This document shows, piece by piece, positions 34,745-44,173 of a stretch of 64,000 bases of DNA. Both the position numbers and the translations under genes were made by a program. Every line of letters starts with the position of its first letter. Positions within the stretch are counted from its first letter, which is position 1. Under the pieces are notes generated by a model. That model was not told the origin of the DNA and did not search any database. It saw nothing but the letters and a program-made list of their open reading frames with translations. This DNA is from Aquimixticola soesokkakensis (GTDB taxonomy: Bacteria; Pseudomonadota; Alphaproteobacteria; Rhodobacterales; Rhodobacteraceae): contig NZ_FWFS01000009.1 of NCBI RefSeq assembly GCF_900172375.1, positions 62,001 through 126,000 on the forward strand, read 5' to 3'.

Positions 34745-36097
34745 GTGACCACATCGACCACATTGCCCCAATTGGCCCTGCGCCGCTTTCGCCAATCCAG
34801 CGCGCTCGTTGCCTGCGCGCTGGGTGCCAGCGTCGGCTTTGCGCATCCGGTTTTTGCCCAAGCCGCCGACCCCTATTATGCCGCCGCCGTTGCAGAGGCT
34901 GCGCGCATTGCCGAGGGTGTCGAGCTGGATGACTTCATCGAAATGATCGGCCAGGCCAGCGGTGGCGAAGGCCAGACGCTGGAAGCCGTCTACGCCGCCT
35001 TTACCGAGGGCAGCGGCGTTGATGTGCGCTACACCGGCACGCCCGACACCGGTGCGGTGGTGCAAAGCCGCGTGCAAGCGGGCAACCCGCCCGACGTTGC
35101 CGACCTGCAACTTGGCGTGGCGAAAACCTATGCCGCTGAGGGCAAAACCGTCGATCTGAGCGCCGCTTTTGGCGATGAACTGGCCGCGAATTTCAACGAA
35201 ATGCTGCTTGAAACCTCCAGCATGGAGGGCAAGGTCTTCGGCGTCTATCAGGGCATGAGCCCCTTCATGGTCTGGTTCAACCCCCAGACCTACACCGGCC
35301 CGAGCGCCCCCACCGACTGGCAGGAGATGGTCGATTGGACCAATGCCGAGGCCGAGGCGGGCAATGCGGTTTGGTGCGCGGCGCAGGGGGCGGGCGGCTC
35401 TTCGGGTTTTCCCGGCGCGCAGATGGTTGAAAACCTGTTCCTCAAAAAATACGGCCCCGAAAAATATACTGCTTGGGGTGCGGGCGACCTTGCGTGGACA
35501 TCCGATGAGGTCAAAGGCGCGTTTGAAGACTTCGGCGCGACGATTGTCGCGCAGGGCAAGGTGGCAGGGGGGCCGTTCGGCGCGATTTCGACCTCCATTG
35601 CCACGGGCTACAACGGGCTGACCAGCGATCCTGCGCAGTGCCAGGTGGCGCTTTGGGCGGCTTGGGTGCCCGGTTTGATCGGGGAAACCGCCGTTGCGGG
35701 CGAGACGATCGATTTCTTTCGCGTGCCCGCTACCGATCCGGCCTATTACCCCTATGAGCTGTATCAGTCGTCGATTTCGGTCGGGCTGACGGACGAGCCG
35801 ACGACCAAAGCGTTTTTGCAGTTTATGGCCTCAACGCCTGCGCAGACCTATCTGGCCTCCCTCAACCGCTGGCCCGTGGCCAATAAAAACGTGCCCGCAG
35901 AGACCTATCCTTCTGAATTGCTGCAAGAAATCTCGCGCGATTATTTCAACTCGGGCGATGTGGAATTTGCGGCAGGTCCCAATTTGAACAACAAATCCGC
36001 GACGTCTTCGGCGTTTTACGCCGCGGTGATGAGCTACATCCAGAACCCCGACAGTCTGGATGAGGCCTTGGAAACTGTTCAGGCGACCATCGAATAA
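34745..36097 (+). CDS. Sugar ABC transporter substrate-binding protein (AglE-like)
   Basis: A 450-residue family 1 binding protein with a signal peptide ending in VFAQAADP. The core includes GVYQGMSPFMVWFNPQTY, and the tail EALETVQATIE. The start is a GTG at 34745, eight bases after GGAGGG; an earlier ATG would put a charged leader before the signal. Head of a CUT1 operon for an oligosaccharide or glycoside. It most resembles alpha-glucoside (Agl) systems, but the ligand is open. Confidence 0.9.
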   Translation: MTTSTTLPQLALRRFRQSSALVACALGASVGFAHPVFAQAADPYYAAAVAEAARIAEGVELDDFIEMIGQASGGEGQTLEAVYAAFTEGSGVDVRYTGTPDTGAVVQSRVQAGNPPDVADLQLGVAKTYAAEGKTVDLSAAFGDELAANFNEMLLETSSMEGKVFGVYQGMSPFMVWFNPQTYTGPSAPTDWQEMVDWTNAEAEAGNAVWCAAQGAGGSSGFPGAQMVENLFLKKYGPEKYTAWGAGDLAWTSDEVKGAFEDFGATIVAQGKVAGGPFGAISTSIATGYNGLTSDPAQCQVALWAAWVPGLIGETAVAGETIDFFRVPATDPAYYPYELYQSSISVGLTDEPTTKAFLQFMASTPAQTYLASLNRWPVANKNVPAETYPSELLQEISRDYFNSGDVEFAAGPNLNNKSATSSAFYAAVMSYIQNPDSLDEALETVQATIE

Positions 36098-36124
36098 TGC
36101 CGCTGCCACATCTGAGGATCTGCC

Positions 36125-37102
36125 ATGACTGACACGCTTGCTTTTGTTCCTGTGTTGATCGCCATCGGCGCGATTGGCATTCCGGTTCTGACCTATGTCG
36201 GTCTGGGATTGGGGGAGGGTATCCTGAGCCTCCTGCCACAGGGTCTGTCGGGCAGTCTGCGCCCTTGGGTGTGGCTTTCGCTGCCCATTCTTCTGGTGCT
36301 GTTGATCCTGATCTATCCGATCATCGTCACGCTCTTCACCTCGCTGCGCGATGCGCGCGGCGAGGGGTTCGTGGGCGGCTCGAACTACCTTTGGGCGTTT
36401 TCCGGCACGATGATGTCGATCCTCAAGAACAACATCATCTGGCTGATCGGCTTTCCCGCGGTGACGCTGGTGCTCTCGCTTGCCACCGCTGTGCTGTTTG
36501 ACAAGGTAAAATACGAACCCGTCGCCATGACGGTGGTGATCCTGCCCACCGCGATTTCCTTTACCGCAGGTTCGGTGATCTGGACGCAGATGTATTCTTT
36601 CCAGCCCCAGGGCATGACCCAGATCGGAACGCTCAACGCGATCCGCAGCCTCTTTGGCCTTGCCCCGGTGCCCTGGCTGATTGCCCCCGTGGTCAACACG
36701 CTGTCGCTGATTTTCATCGCCGTCTGGCTGCAACTGGGGATTGCGACGCTGATCCTGTCCTCGGCCATCAAGAATATCGGCTCGGAGATGCTGGAAGCCG
36801 CGCGCCTGGACGGGGCAGGGGAATGGCGCATTTTCCGCTCGATGGTGCTGCCCAATATCGTGCCCTCGGTGATGGTGGTGCTGACCACGATGATCATCGC
36901 CTCCCTCAAGGTCTTTGACATCGTCTACGTCATGACCAACGGCAATTTCGGCACCAATGTCATCGCCAACCGCCTGTATTACGAATTGTTTTCAGCCAAC
37001 AACCTTGGCCACGCCTCGGCCATCGCGGTGATCTTGCTGGTCTGCGCGCTGCCCGTGGCCTTGATCAACATCTTCCATTTTCGCGCGGAGAATAAAGCAT
37101 GA
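36125..37102 (+). CDS. Sugar ABC transporter permease, AglF/MalF-like
   Basis: A 325-residue permease with a long hydrophobic N-terminus (MTDTLAFVPVLIAIGAIG) and the EAA loop EAARLDGAGEWRIFRSMVLP. The ATG at 36125 lies 27 bases after the binding-protein stop and the stop overlaps the next permease start (ATGA). Confidence 0.94.
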   Translation: MTDTLAFVPVLIAIGAIGIPVLTYVGLGLGEGILSLLPQGLSGSLRPWVWLSLPILLVLLILIYPIIVTLFTSLRDARGEGFVGGSNYLWAFSGTMMSILKNNIIWLIGFPAVTLVLSLATAVLFDKVKYEPVAMTVVILPTAISFTAGSVIWTQMYSFQPQGMTQIGTLNAIRSLFGLAPVPWLIAPVVNTLSLIFIAVWLQLGIATLILSSAIKNIGSEMLEAARLDGAGEWRIFRSMVLPNIVPSVMVVLTTMIIASLKVFDIVYVMTNGNFGTNVIANRLYYELFSANNLGHASAIAVILLVCALPVALINIFHFRAENKA

Positions 37103-37995
37103 GCGACGCCGCCCTCAATCCGCCTGCCGCGCAGTTGCGCAGCAAAAGCACGGGCCGCAGCAAGCAAAAGCTGCTGCGTCTTCTGCTCAACATCATTGTC
37201 ATCGCATTTCTGCTGGGCTGGCTGGTGCCCATTGTCGCGCTGTTCCTCTCATCGGTCCGCCCGCAGGCCGACACGGCAACCTCCGGCTGGTGGATGGCGA
37301 TCCTGCGGCCCGATCTGAGCCTTGCCAACTACGGTCTGGCGCTGGATCAGCTGCGCATCGCAGGCTCGCTGGGCACCTCGCTGGCCATTGCGATCCCCAC
37401 GACCGTGCTGACGGTGATCCTGTCGGTGATCGGCGCCTATGCGCTGGTGCGGATGAAATTTGCCGGGCGCACGGCGCTGTCCTTGTTGCTGGTGGCGCTG
37501 CTTGTCACCCCGCCGCAAATCACGCTGGTGCCCCTGCTCAAACTGTACAACATGGTGGGCCTGTCGGGCTCTATCCCCGGCATCTGGCTGTATCAGGTCG
37601 GCTTTACCCTCCCGTTCGGGGTGTTTTTGTTGCGCGGTTTCATCGCCTCCATTCCTGTCGAACTCTATGAAAGCGCCAATCTGGACGGCGCCTCGGAGTT
37701 GAAAACCTTCACCGCGATTGTCCTGCCGCTGGCGCGGCCCATCATGGCCTCGCTTGGCATCATGGCCTTCTTGTGGTCGTGGAACGACCTGTTGATCCCG
37801 CTGTTGTTCATGGGCGGATCGGCCATGGCCGCCCCCATCACCGTCAATCTCGCAGGGCTTGTCGCCCAGACCACCCAAGGCCAGGGCCCGCTGATGGCGG
37901 CGACCTTTCTGTCGGTGCTCATTCCGCTTTTCCTCATCATCTCGATGCAGCGCTATTTTGTGCGCGGCATCCTTGGCGGCGCTGTCAAAGGCTGA
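37099..37995 (+). CDS. Sugar ABC transporter permease, AglG/MalG-like
   Basis: A 298-residue partner permease. The EAA loop ESANLDGASELKTFTAIVLP and the C-terminal MQRYFVRGILGGAVKG are typical of MalG-type subunits. Translationally coupled to the upstream permease. Confidence 0.94.
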   Translation: MSDAALNPPAAQLRSKSTGRSKQKLLRLLLNIIVIAFLLGWLVPIVALFLSSVRPQADTATSGWWMAILRPDLSLANYGLALDQLRIAGSLGTSLAIAIPTTVLTVILSVIGAYALVRMKFAGRTALSLLLVALLVTPPQITLVPLLKLYNMVGLSGSIPGIWLYQVGFTLPFGVFLLRGFIASIPVELYESANLDGASELKTFTAIVLPLARPIMASLGIMAFLWSWNDLLIPLLFMGGSAMAAPITVNLAGLVAQTTQGQGPLMAATFLSVLIPLFLIISMQRYFVRGILGGAVKG

Positions 37996-38019
37996 CCCCG
38001 CGCTCAAAGGAGACAAAAC

Positions 38020-39099
38020 ATGTCCAATGTTGTGATCAGCGATGTTCGCAAAAACTACGGCCCGACCAAGGTTATTCACGGTGTCGATATCGACATCGAT
38101 GACGGGGAATTCGTCGTGCTTGTCGGCCCGTCGGGCTGCGGAAAATCGACCCTGTTGCGCATGATCGCAGGGCTTGAAGACATCACCGGCGGCGAGGTGC
38201 GCATCGGGTCGCGCATCGTCAACGATGTGGTCGCCAAGGACCGCGATATTGCCATGGTGTTTCAGAACTACGCGCTTTACCCGCATATGACCGTGGCCGA
38301 GAACATGGATTTCTCGCTTAAACTCAAGGGGATGGGCAAGGGCGAGCGCGAAGAACGGGTCGCAAAAGCCGCCGATATCCTCGGACTTGGGCCGCTGCTT
38401 GCCCGCTATCCGCGCCAGTTGTCGGGCGGGCAGCGCCAGCGCGTTGCCATGGGCCGCGCCATCGTGCGCGATCCGCAGGTCTTTCTCTTTGACGAGCCGT
38501 TGTCGAACCTCGACGCCAAGCTCAGGGTCGAAATGCGCTCGGAAATCAAGGCGCTGCAACACCGGCTGAAAACCACCACGATCTATGTCACCCATGACCA
38601 GATCGAAGCGATGACCATGGCCGACAAGATCGTCGTGATGCGCGATGGCGTGGTTGAACAATGCGACACGCCGCTCAATCTGTATGATCGTCCGGCCAAT
38701 ATGTTCGTGGCGGCTTTCATCGGCTCGCCCTCGATGAATTTTATCGAAGGCCATGTGCAAAGCGGGGCAAACGGTCCGGCTTTCATCAGCAAGGACGGCG
38801 TTGAAATGGCCTTGCCCGCGGGGGCAAACCCGCCCGTTGGCACCGCCGTGACCTACGGGTTTCGCCCCGAACATATGGCGCTGACGGCGGCGGGTGTGGC
38901 GGGCGCACTGCCCGCAAGCATCACGCTGGTCGAGCCGACCGGATCGGAAACAATGGTGTTTCTCAAACTCGGTACGGCCGCTGTGGCGGGGGTGTTTCGC
39001 GAACGTATCACCGCAGGCGAGGGCGATGTGATCCATGTTCTGCCCGATCCTACCCGCGCGCATCTGTTTGATCCCGACACAGGCAAGCGCCTGACTTAG
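38020..39099 (+). CDS. Sugar ABC transporter ATPase, MalK/UgpC-like
   Basis: A 359-residue ATPase with Walker A GPSGCGKSTLLRMIAG, signature LSGGQRQRVAMGRA, Walker B VFLFDEPLSNLDAK and a C-terminal regulatory OB/TOBE domain from about residue 240 (TYGFRPEHMAL). AGGAGA precedes the ATG at 38020. Energises the CUT1 importer encoded upstream. Confidence 0.95.
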   Translation: MSNVVISDVRKNYGPTKVIHGVDIDIDDGEFVVLVGPSGCGKSTLLRMIAGLEDITGGEVRIGSRIVNDVVAKDRDIAMVFQNYALYPHMTVAENMDFSLKLKGMGKGEREERVAKAADILGLGPLLARYPRQLSGGQRQRVAMGRAIVRDPQVFLFDEPLSNLDAKLRVEMRSEIKALQHRLKTTTIYVTHDQIEAMTMADKIVVMRDGVVEQCDTPLNLYDRPANMFVAAFIGSPSMNFIEGHVQSGANGPAFISKDGVEMALPAGANPPVGTAVTYGFRPEHMALTAAGVAGALPASITLVEPTGSETMVFLKLGTAAVAGVFRERITAGEGDVIHVLPDPTRAHLFDPDTGKRLT

Positions 39100-39135
39100 G
39101 CGACTTTTTCCCACACTGAAATTTAGGAGACCCCC

Positions 39136-39906
39136 ATGATCCCCAACGGTGATCTGTCATTCCAAATGTTTTCCTCGCGCGCGGCCGACAGCCTTGAGGA
39201 GCAACTCAAACTCCTGTCCGAGCTGGGCTATACCGATGTGCAGCCGTTCTTTTTCGGCGCACCCGACGACATGGGCGCGCTTGATACCTATGTGGCGCTG
39301 CTGGCCAAATACAATCTGACGGCCAAGACCGGCCATTTCACGCTGGACGTGTTCGAACAAAGCCCCGATCTGGTCGAGGAGATTGCGCGCAAGTTCGGCA
39401 TGTGGCTGGTCGTCGTGCCCTATATCAACCCCGAAGACCGCCCTGACACCGCTGCCGGATGGCAGGCGATCGGTGCGAAACTGGCCGAGTATACCGCCGA
39501 TATGAAATCGCGCGGCCTCACCTTTGCCTATCACAACCACGAATTCGAAATGGTGCCGCTGGCCGATGGCAGCTACCCGATCGATCACCTGCTGGGCGAC
39601 ACCGTGCCTTTCGAGCCGGACCTTGCGTGGATCGTGGTGGGCGGGGCAGACCCGCTGGTCTGGCTGGAAAAATACACAGGCCGCATCCCCGCGATCCATG
39701 TCAAGGACATCGCGCCCCAAGGCGAGTGTCTGGATGAAAAGGGCTTTGCCGACCTTGGGCACGGGACGCTGGACTGGCAGGTGCTTTGGGATGCAGGCGT
39801 GGCGGCAGGGTCGCAAATCATGGTGGTTGAACACGACCAACCACTTGATTGGAAACGCTTTGCAACGCGCTCGATCAAAACACTCAAGGCGCTTGGCGGC
39901 GCCTGA
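39136..39906 (+). CDS. Sugar phosphate isomerase/epimerase (xylose isomerase-like TIM barrel)
   Basis: A 256-residue AP_endonuc_2-type barrel. Metal-site motifs are AYHNHEFE, AIHVKDI and VEHDQPL, with DLAWIVVGGADPLVWLEKY typical of the family. These enzymes isomerise or epimerise free or keto sugars; some act on 3-keto-glycosides. It follows the transporter ATPase by 36 bases with AGGAGA before the ATG, so it is probably in the same operon. The substrate is unknown. Confidence 0.87.
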   Translation: MIPNGDLSFQMFSSRAADSLEEQLKLLSELGYTDVQPFFFGAPDDMGALDTYVALLAKYNLTAKTGHFTLDVFEQSPDLVEEIARKFGMWLVVVPYINPEDRPDTAAGWQAIGAKLAEYTADMKSRGLTFAYHNHEFEMVPLADGSYPIDHLLGDTVPFEPDLAWIVVGGADPLVWLEKYTGRIPAIHVKDIAPQGECLDEKGFADLGHGTLDWQVLWDAGVAAGSQIMVVEHDQPLDWKRFATRSIKTLKALGGA

Positions 39907-39984
39907 CCCCTATCACGCATCCAAAAACATCCCTCCTTGGCGCAGCCGCGCCAGGGCAGGCCCCTTTTTTGCAAGGACACTTCC

Positions 39985-41679
39985 ATGCCCGACACTTCCA
40001 TGCCCGACACTTCAATGGCAGAAACTTTGGTACCCGGCACTCCCGCATTCGACGCGATCATCGTAGGCTCCGGCGCCGCCGGTAGCTTTGCGGCCAAGGA
40101 ACTGACCGATCAGGGGCTGACGGTGCTGTTGCTTGAGGCGGGGCGCGAGGTGGGCAAGGGCGATTTCGACCCGCGCAAAAAGCCCAAGAAACCCGCGCCG
40201 ATCAATATTTTCGAGCGCGCCATTGCCACCGTGATGGGCCAGGGCATCCAATCGCGCGCGGCGTTTTTTCGCGGCATGCTGGCCCATTTCTACGTCTCGG
40301 ATCGCCACAACCCCTATACCACGCCCAAAGATGCGCCCTTCGTGTGGATCAGGGGGCGGCAGGCCGGCGGGCGCACCCATACGTTTGGCCGTGTGCTCTA
40401 TCGCTGGTCCGATGATGATTTCAAATCCAAAAGCCGCACGGGGCGCGGGGTGGATTGGCCGGTCTCCTATGACGAGCTGGCCCCGTTTTACGACGAGGTC
40501 GAAACCCATCTCGGCCTTTATGGCAACACGGACGGTTTGGCGCAAATCCCGGATGGCACCTACAAATCTGCGGCAAAACTGACCCCCGCCGAAGTGGATT
40601 TCAAAGCGCGCGTGGAGGCCCGCAACCCCGAACGCCACGTGATTGCCTGGCGCTCGCTTGCGCCCTCGCCGGATCGCGTTTTCCCGCCGATGAAAGCCGC
40701 CAAAGACAGTGGCAAGCTGACCGTGTGCTACAATAGCGTGGCCAAACGGGTGCTGACCGTGGGCGCGACAGCCTCGGGCGTCGAGGTGGTCGATACCCAA
40801 AGCGGCGCGGTGCGTGTCGTCACGGCCCCCCGTATCGTGCTCTGTGCCTCTCCGATTGAAAGCGTGCGGCTGTTGCTGAACTCGAAATCGGCCGAGCATC
40901 CGCAGGGCTTGGGCAATTCCTCGGGCACATTGGGGCGCTATTTCATGGATCAGATCCCGATGCTGGCCATGGGGATCTACCCGCCCGTCAAAGGGTTTGC
41001 AGGCGATGACAGCCAGCCCAAGGATGATTTTTACGACCCCCAGGGCGGCATTTTCATCCCGCGTTTCGACGATCAGGGCAACCCTGCCGCGCGCGGCGAT
41101 TTCGATTTTCAGGGCGGCGTGGGGCGCGCGCCTGTGGGCGACAGCGATCCTGCCAAACTGCTGTTTTTCGGCTTTGGCCAGATGCAGCCGCATGCCGACA
41201 ACCGCATCACGCTTGATCCCAAAAAGACCGACAAATGGGGCATTCCTGTCGCCCATATCCGTTGCACGATGCACGCCGAAGAGGAGGCGCTGCTGGAACA
41301 ACAACAGGCCGCGTTTCTGGATACGGTGAATGGCGCGGGCGGGCAGGTCGAATTTCTGGGCACGCCCAAGGGGATCCGCGAATGGGGGCGGGGGGTCTAT
41401 CCCGAAGCCGGTCCGCTGTCGCGCTTTCTGTTTCGCAAGTTCTTCTCGCGGGTCATGGTCATGGGCGCGGCGATCCACGAAACGGGCGGCGCGCGGATGG
41501 GCCATGATCCGGCCAGTTCGGTGCTGAACAGTTTTGGGCAGCTCTGGGACGCGCCCAATGTCTATGTCACGGATGCCAGCGCTTTTGCAGGCTCGGGCGT
41601 CTCTGGCACGACCCTGACGGTGATGGCCCAAACCGTGCGGGCCTGTCGGCATCTGGCGCAATCGCTCAAACGCGATTGA
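39985..41679 (+). CDS. GMC family FAD oxidoreductase
   Basis: A 564-residue sugar-alcohol-type oxidoreductase. The FAD motif is DAIIVGSGAAGSFAAKEL; the C-terminal GMC block is HETGGARMGHDPAS and VYVTDASAFAGSGVSGTTLT. No signal peptide and no partner small subunit were found, so it may be a cytoplasmic dehydrogenase of a sugar, glycoside or cyclitol. The start is the first of three in-frame ATGs spaced 15 bases apart, seven bases after AAGGA. Two copies of ATGCCCGACACTTC give a MPDTS-MPDTS N-terminus. Confidence 0.88.
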   Translation: MPDTSMPDTSMAETLVPGTPAFDAIIVGSGAAGSFAAKELTDQGLTVLLLEAGREVGKGDFDPRKKPKKPAPINIFERAIATVMGQGIQSRAAFFRGMLAHFYVSDRHNPYTTPKDAPFVWIRGRQAGGRTHTFGRVLYRWSDDDFKSKSRTGRGVDWPVSYDELAPFYDEVETHLGLYGNTDGLAQIPDGTYKSAAKLTPAEVDFKARVEARNPERHVIAWRSLAPSPDRVFPPMKAAKDSGKLTVCYNSVAKRVLTVGATASGVEVVDTQSGAVRVVTAPRIVLCASPIESVRLLLNSKSAEHPQGLGNSSGTLGRYFMDQIPMLAMGIYPPVKGFAGDDSQPKDDFYDPQGGIFIPRFDDQGNPAARGDFDFQGGVGRAPVGDSDPAKLLFFGFGQMQPHADNRITLDPKKTDKWGIPVAHIRCTMHAEEEALLEQQQAAFLDTVNGAGGQVEFLGTPKGIREWGRGVYPEAGPLSRFLFRKFFSRVMVMGAAIHETGGARMGHDPASSVLNSFGQLWDAPNVYVTDASAFAGSGVSGTTLTVMAQTVRACRHLAQSLKRD

Positions 41680-41793
41680 TGCGTCAAACCGATAGGGGCT
41701 TGTTGCAAAACGCCTCTGGGCGCGCGCGCGCGATGCGATAGATTGGACAGGGGCGGATGACAGCCGCCCCGTGGTCCAGCAAAGGAAAACATC

Positions 41794-42189
41794 ATGCAAA
41801 TCTATCGCGCAGGCGCCAAACCATCGACCAAGGGTCCGAGCGACTATTTCACCGGCACTGTGCGGGTCGATCCGCTGTTCAACCCCGAGTTTCCCGATCG
41901 GGTGCAGGGCGCGACGGTCACATTCGAGCCATTGGCGCGCACCGCTTGGCACACCCACCCCTTGGGCCAGACGATTGTGATCACTGCCGGGGTGGGGCGC
42001 GTGTGCCGCTGGGGCGATACCATTCAGGAGGTGCGCGCCGGGGATTGCGTGTTCTTCGAGCCCAACGAAAAACACTGGCACGGCGCTGCGCCCGATGTCG
42101 CCATGACCCACATTGCCATTCAGGAAGTGAAGGATGGCAAGGTCGTGGATTGGCTCGAACATGTCGCTGATGGCGACTATCTGGGCTAG
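41794..42189 (+). CDS. Small cupin-domain protein
   Basis: A 131-residue single-domain cupin. Metal-site motifs are [15 protein letters not shown] and, later, [14 protein letters not shown]. This subgroup resembles carboxymuconolactone- or quercetinase-like YhhW-type cupins with short open barrels. It has AAAGGAAAA upstream. It lies 114 bases after the GMC gene and is followed by a terminator, so it may close the sugar operon. No specific reaction can be assigned. Confidence 0.85.
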   Translation: MQIYRAGAKPSTKGPSDYFTGTVRVDPLFNPEFPDRVQGATVTFEPLARTAWHTHPLGQTIVITAGVGRVCRWGDTIQEVRAGDCVFFEPNEKHWHGAAPDVAMTHIAIQEVKDGKVVDWLEHVADGDYLG

Positions 42190-42201
42190 GTCCCCATGCA
42201 C

Positions 42202-42227
42202 AAAGGCCCCGCACTGGCAGGGCCTTT
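42202..42227. terminator. Bidirectional terminator, cupin / FMN reductase
   Basis: AAAGGCCC (42202-42209) and GGGCCTTT (42220-42227) with a ten-base loop, between convergent genes. Confidence 0.8.
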
Positions 42228-42265
42228 GACGTCATTGCTTTGGCTGGGGGCTTTTGCTTTGACGC

Positions 42266-42835
42266 CTACACGTGGGCATCGACCCATTTGGCAAAAGCCG
42301 TGATGATTTTGTTCAAGAACGCCTCGGAGTCGGGCGATGTCACCTTGCCGTTTTCGTCAAACATATCCGCGATATGGCTGACATAGGCTTCGGGTTGTTG
42401 CATCGCGGGCATGTCCAGAAATACCAGGGACTGGCGCAGCACATGGTTTGCACCAAAGCCGCCGATGCCGCCCGGCGATCCGGTGACGACCGCCGCCGGT
42501 TTGCCTGACCAGATGCTCTGCCCATAGGGGCGCGACCCCACATCGATGGCGTTTTTCAGCGCCGCGGGAACGGTGCGGTTGTATTCCGGCGTCACGAAGA
42601 GCACCGCCTGCGCCTTTGCCATGGAGGCGCGAAAGGCCGCCCATTGTGCGGGCGGCGCGCCCTCATCCAGATCGGGGTTATAGAGCGGCAGATCGCCGAT
42701 CTCGACAAACTCGAAGGCAAGCGAGGACGGCGCAAGTGCCACAAGGGCCTGCGCCAGTTTGCGGTTGTCAGAGCCTGCGCGCAGGCTCCCGACGATGACG
42801 GCGATTTCAGTCGCTTTTTGGGGCTGTGTACTCAT
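42266..42835 (-). CDS. NADPH-dependent FMN reductase family protein
   Basis: A 189-residue flavodoxin-like reductase. The FMN-binding motif is GSLRAGSDNRKLAQAL, with TPEYNRTVPAALKNAID and TGSPGGIGGFGANH typical of ChrR/ArsH-like quinone or FMN reductases. The start MSTQPQKAT at 42835 is chosen because AAAGGA lies nine bases upstream; an ATG at 42853 has no ribosome site. Monocistronic. Confidence 0.92.
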   Translation of the reverse strand: MSTQPQKATEIAVIVGSLRAGSDNRKLAQALVALAPSSLAFEFVEIGDLPLYNPDLDEGAPPAQWAAFRASMAKAQAVLFVTPEYNRTVPAALKNAIDVGSRPYGQSIWSGKPAAVVTGSPGGIGGFGANHVLRQSLVFLDMPAMQQPEAYVSHIADMFDENGKVTSPDSEAFLNKIITAFAKWVDAHV

Positions 42836-43024
42836 GGCAAAAAATCCTTTCATGCGGGAAACCGCGCCGCCTGAGCGGGCGCGTCCGCCCCGGTGTGCGC
42901 GCCCGCAGGCGCGTCGGTGCGCGGTAAATTGTTCAATACTCTTTGAGATTTAGCGGGGTGCGCGCCGCGATCAAGGGGCCATGTTGCGCGGGTGCGAAGC
43001 CCCTCTGTGCGCAGCCGCGCAGCT

Positions 43025-44029
43025 TTATCGGGGCGGGTGCTTTTCTTGCGGCAGCATCGGGAAATACCCGTCGGGGCGCGGTGGGCCACTGTCGCGAAAA
43101 TCCTTGCGATAGCGCGAGGGGCTGCGCCCTGTGGCCGCCTTGAATTTTCGTGAAAAATGCGCCCCGTCGGAAAAGCCGCAGTCCTGCGCGATCCGCGTCA
43201 TCGGCCAGTCGCTGCGTCCCAAAAGCTGGAACGCGCGCGCAACCCGCAACCGCGTGACATAGTCTGAAATCGTCACGCGGGTGGCGCGCTTGAAAATCCG
43301 TTGCAGCTGGCTTGGGGTGACATTGGCCAGCGCGCACAGATCGGCAAGACGGATGTGGTCGGTGTAATGCGCGTCGAGGTGGTCAAGCACCCGCTGCAGG
43401 CGCGCTTGCGCGACATCCGCTGCCCGCGCGGGAGGGGCGCGCAGCGGGCGATCCAACGGGGTCGGCGCGTCCCCCTGCGCCAAACCCAGTAAAACAGATT
43501 GCAATTCAAGGATTTGCTGGGCCTGAGGCAGGGTCCAGATCCGCTCCAGCCGCGCACGAAACGCCGCGGATGTGGTCGCCGAAAAGGCAAGCCCGCCGGT
43601 TGCGGTCCCGCAAAGCGTGGCGATATCCGCAAGCTCGGGCGAGGTCGCGGCAAGCTGTGTGATCCAGTCTTGGGTGAACCAGCAGACAATCGCGCGGTGC
43701 GGCATCTGCGGATCGATGGCGTGCCGGGATTTCCACGCATGGGGCAGGTTCGGCCCAAGCAGCACCAGATCGCCGTCACCATAGGGCGCCACCGTATCCC
43801 CGACATAGCGCGTGCCAATGCTGTTGAGCGTGAGGGTCAGTTCGAATTCGGGGTGATAGTGCCAGTTGTAGCGAAATTCCGCCAAGCGCCGTTCGTAGTT
43901 CAGGCAGGATTGCCCCGGCGGGATTTGCACCGCCTCGTACCAGGGCTTTCGCGCGGCGCTATGGCCTGCGCCCTTATGCGCTGTGGTGGGTGCCTCGGGG
44001 GGGGAATTTGGGGGTAGTTTCTGGGCCAT
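43025..44029 (-). CDS. AraC family transcriptional regulator
   Basis: A 334-residue regulator. The N-terminal cupin-like sensing half (FRYNWHYHPEFELTLTLNS, GDLVLLGPNLPHAW) is followed by a C-terminal double helix-turn-helix (LADLCALANVTPSQLQRIFK, MTRIAQDCGFSDGAHFSRKF). The start MAQKLPPNSP at 44029 has AGGA upstream; ATG 44065 is the longer alternative. It is divergent from the AroE-like gene across about 145 bases, so that gene is a likely target. Confidence 0.92.
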   Translation of the reverse strand: MAQKLPPNSPPEAPTTAHKGAGHSAARKPWYEAVQIPPGQSCLNYERRLAEFRYNWHYHPEFELTLTLNSIGTRYVGDTVAPYGDGDLVLLGPNLPHAWKSRHAIDPQMPHRAIVCWFTQDWITQLAATSPELADIATLCGTATGGLAFSATTSAAFRARLERIWTLPQAQQILELQSVLLGLAQGDAPTPLDRPLRAPPARAADVAQARLQRVLDHLDAHYTDHIRLADLCALANVTPSQLQRIFKRATRVTISDYVTRLRVARAFQLLGRSDWPMTRIAQDCGFSDGAHFSRKFKAATGRSPSRYRKDFRDSGPPRPDGYFPMLPQEKHPPR

Positions 44030-44173
44030 TGCGGTCCTGTCAAACGATGCCGATGCGGCAATCATACAAAATGTTGCGGCGGATGGGAATGGTCCTGCCC
44101 TGCATCGCGGCTATATCACAGACCCATACCGACAGCGCCGCCCCTGGCGTGGCTCTTTTTGAAAGGTCGACAC

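Noticed and set aside
37249-39114. A 621-codon frame antisense to the sugar permease and ATPase genes
   Set aside because: It crosses two well-supported genes and their boundary and has shadow-frame composition.
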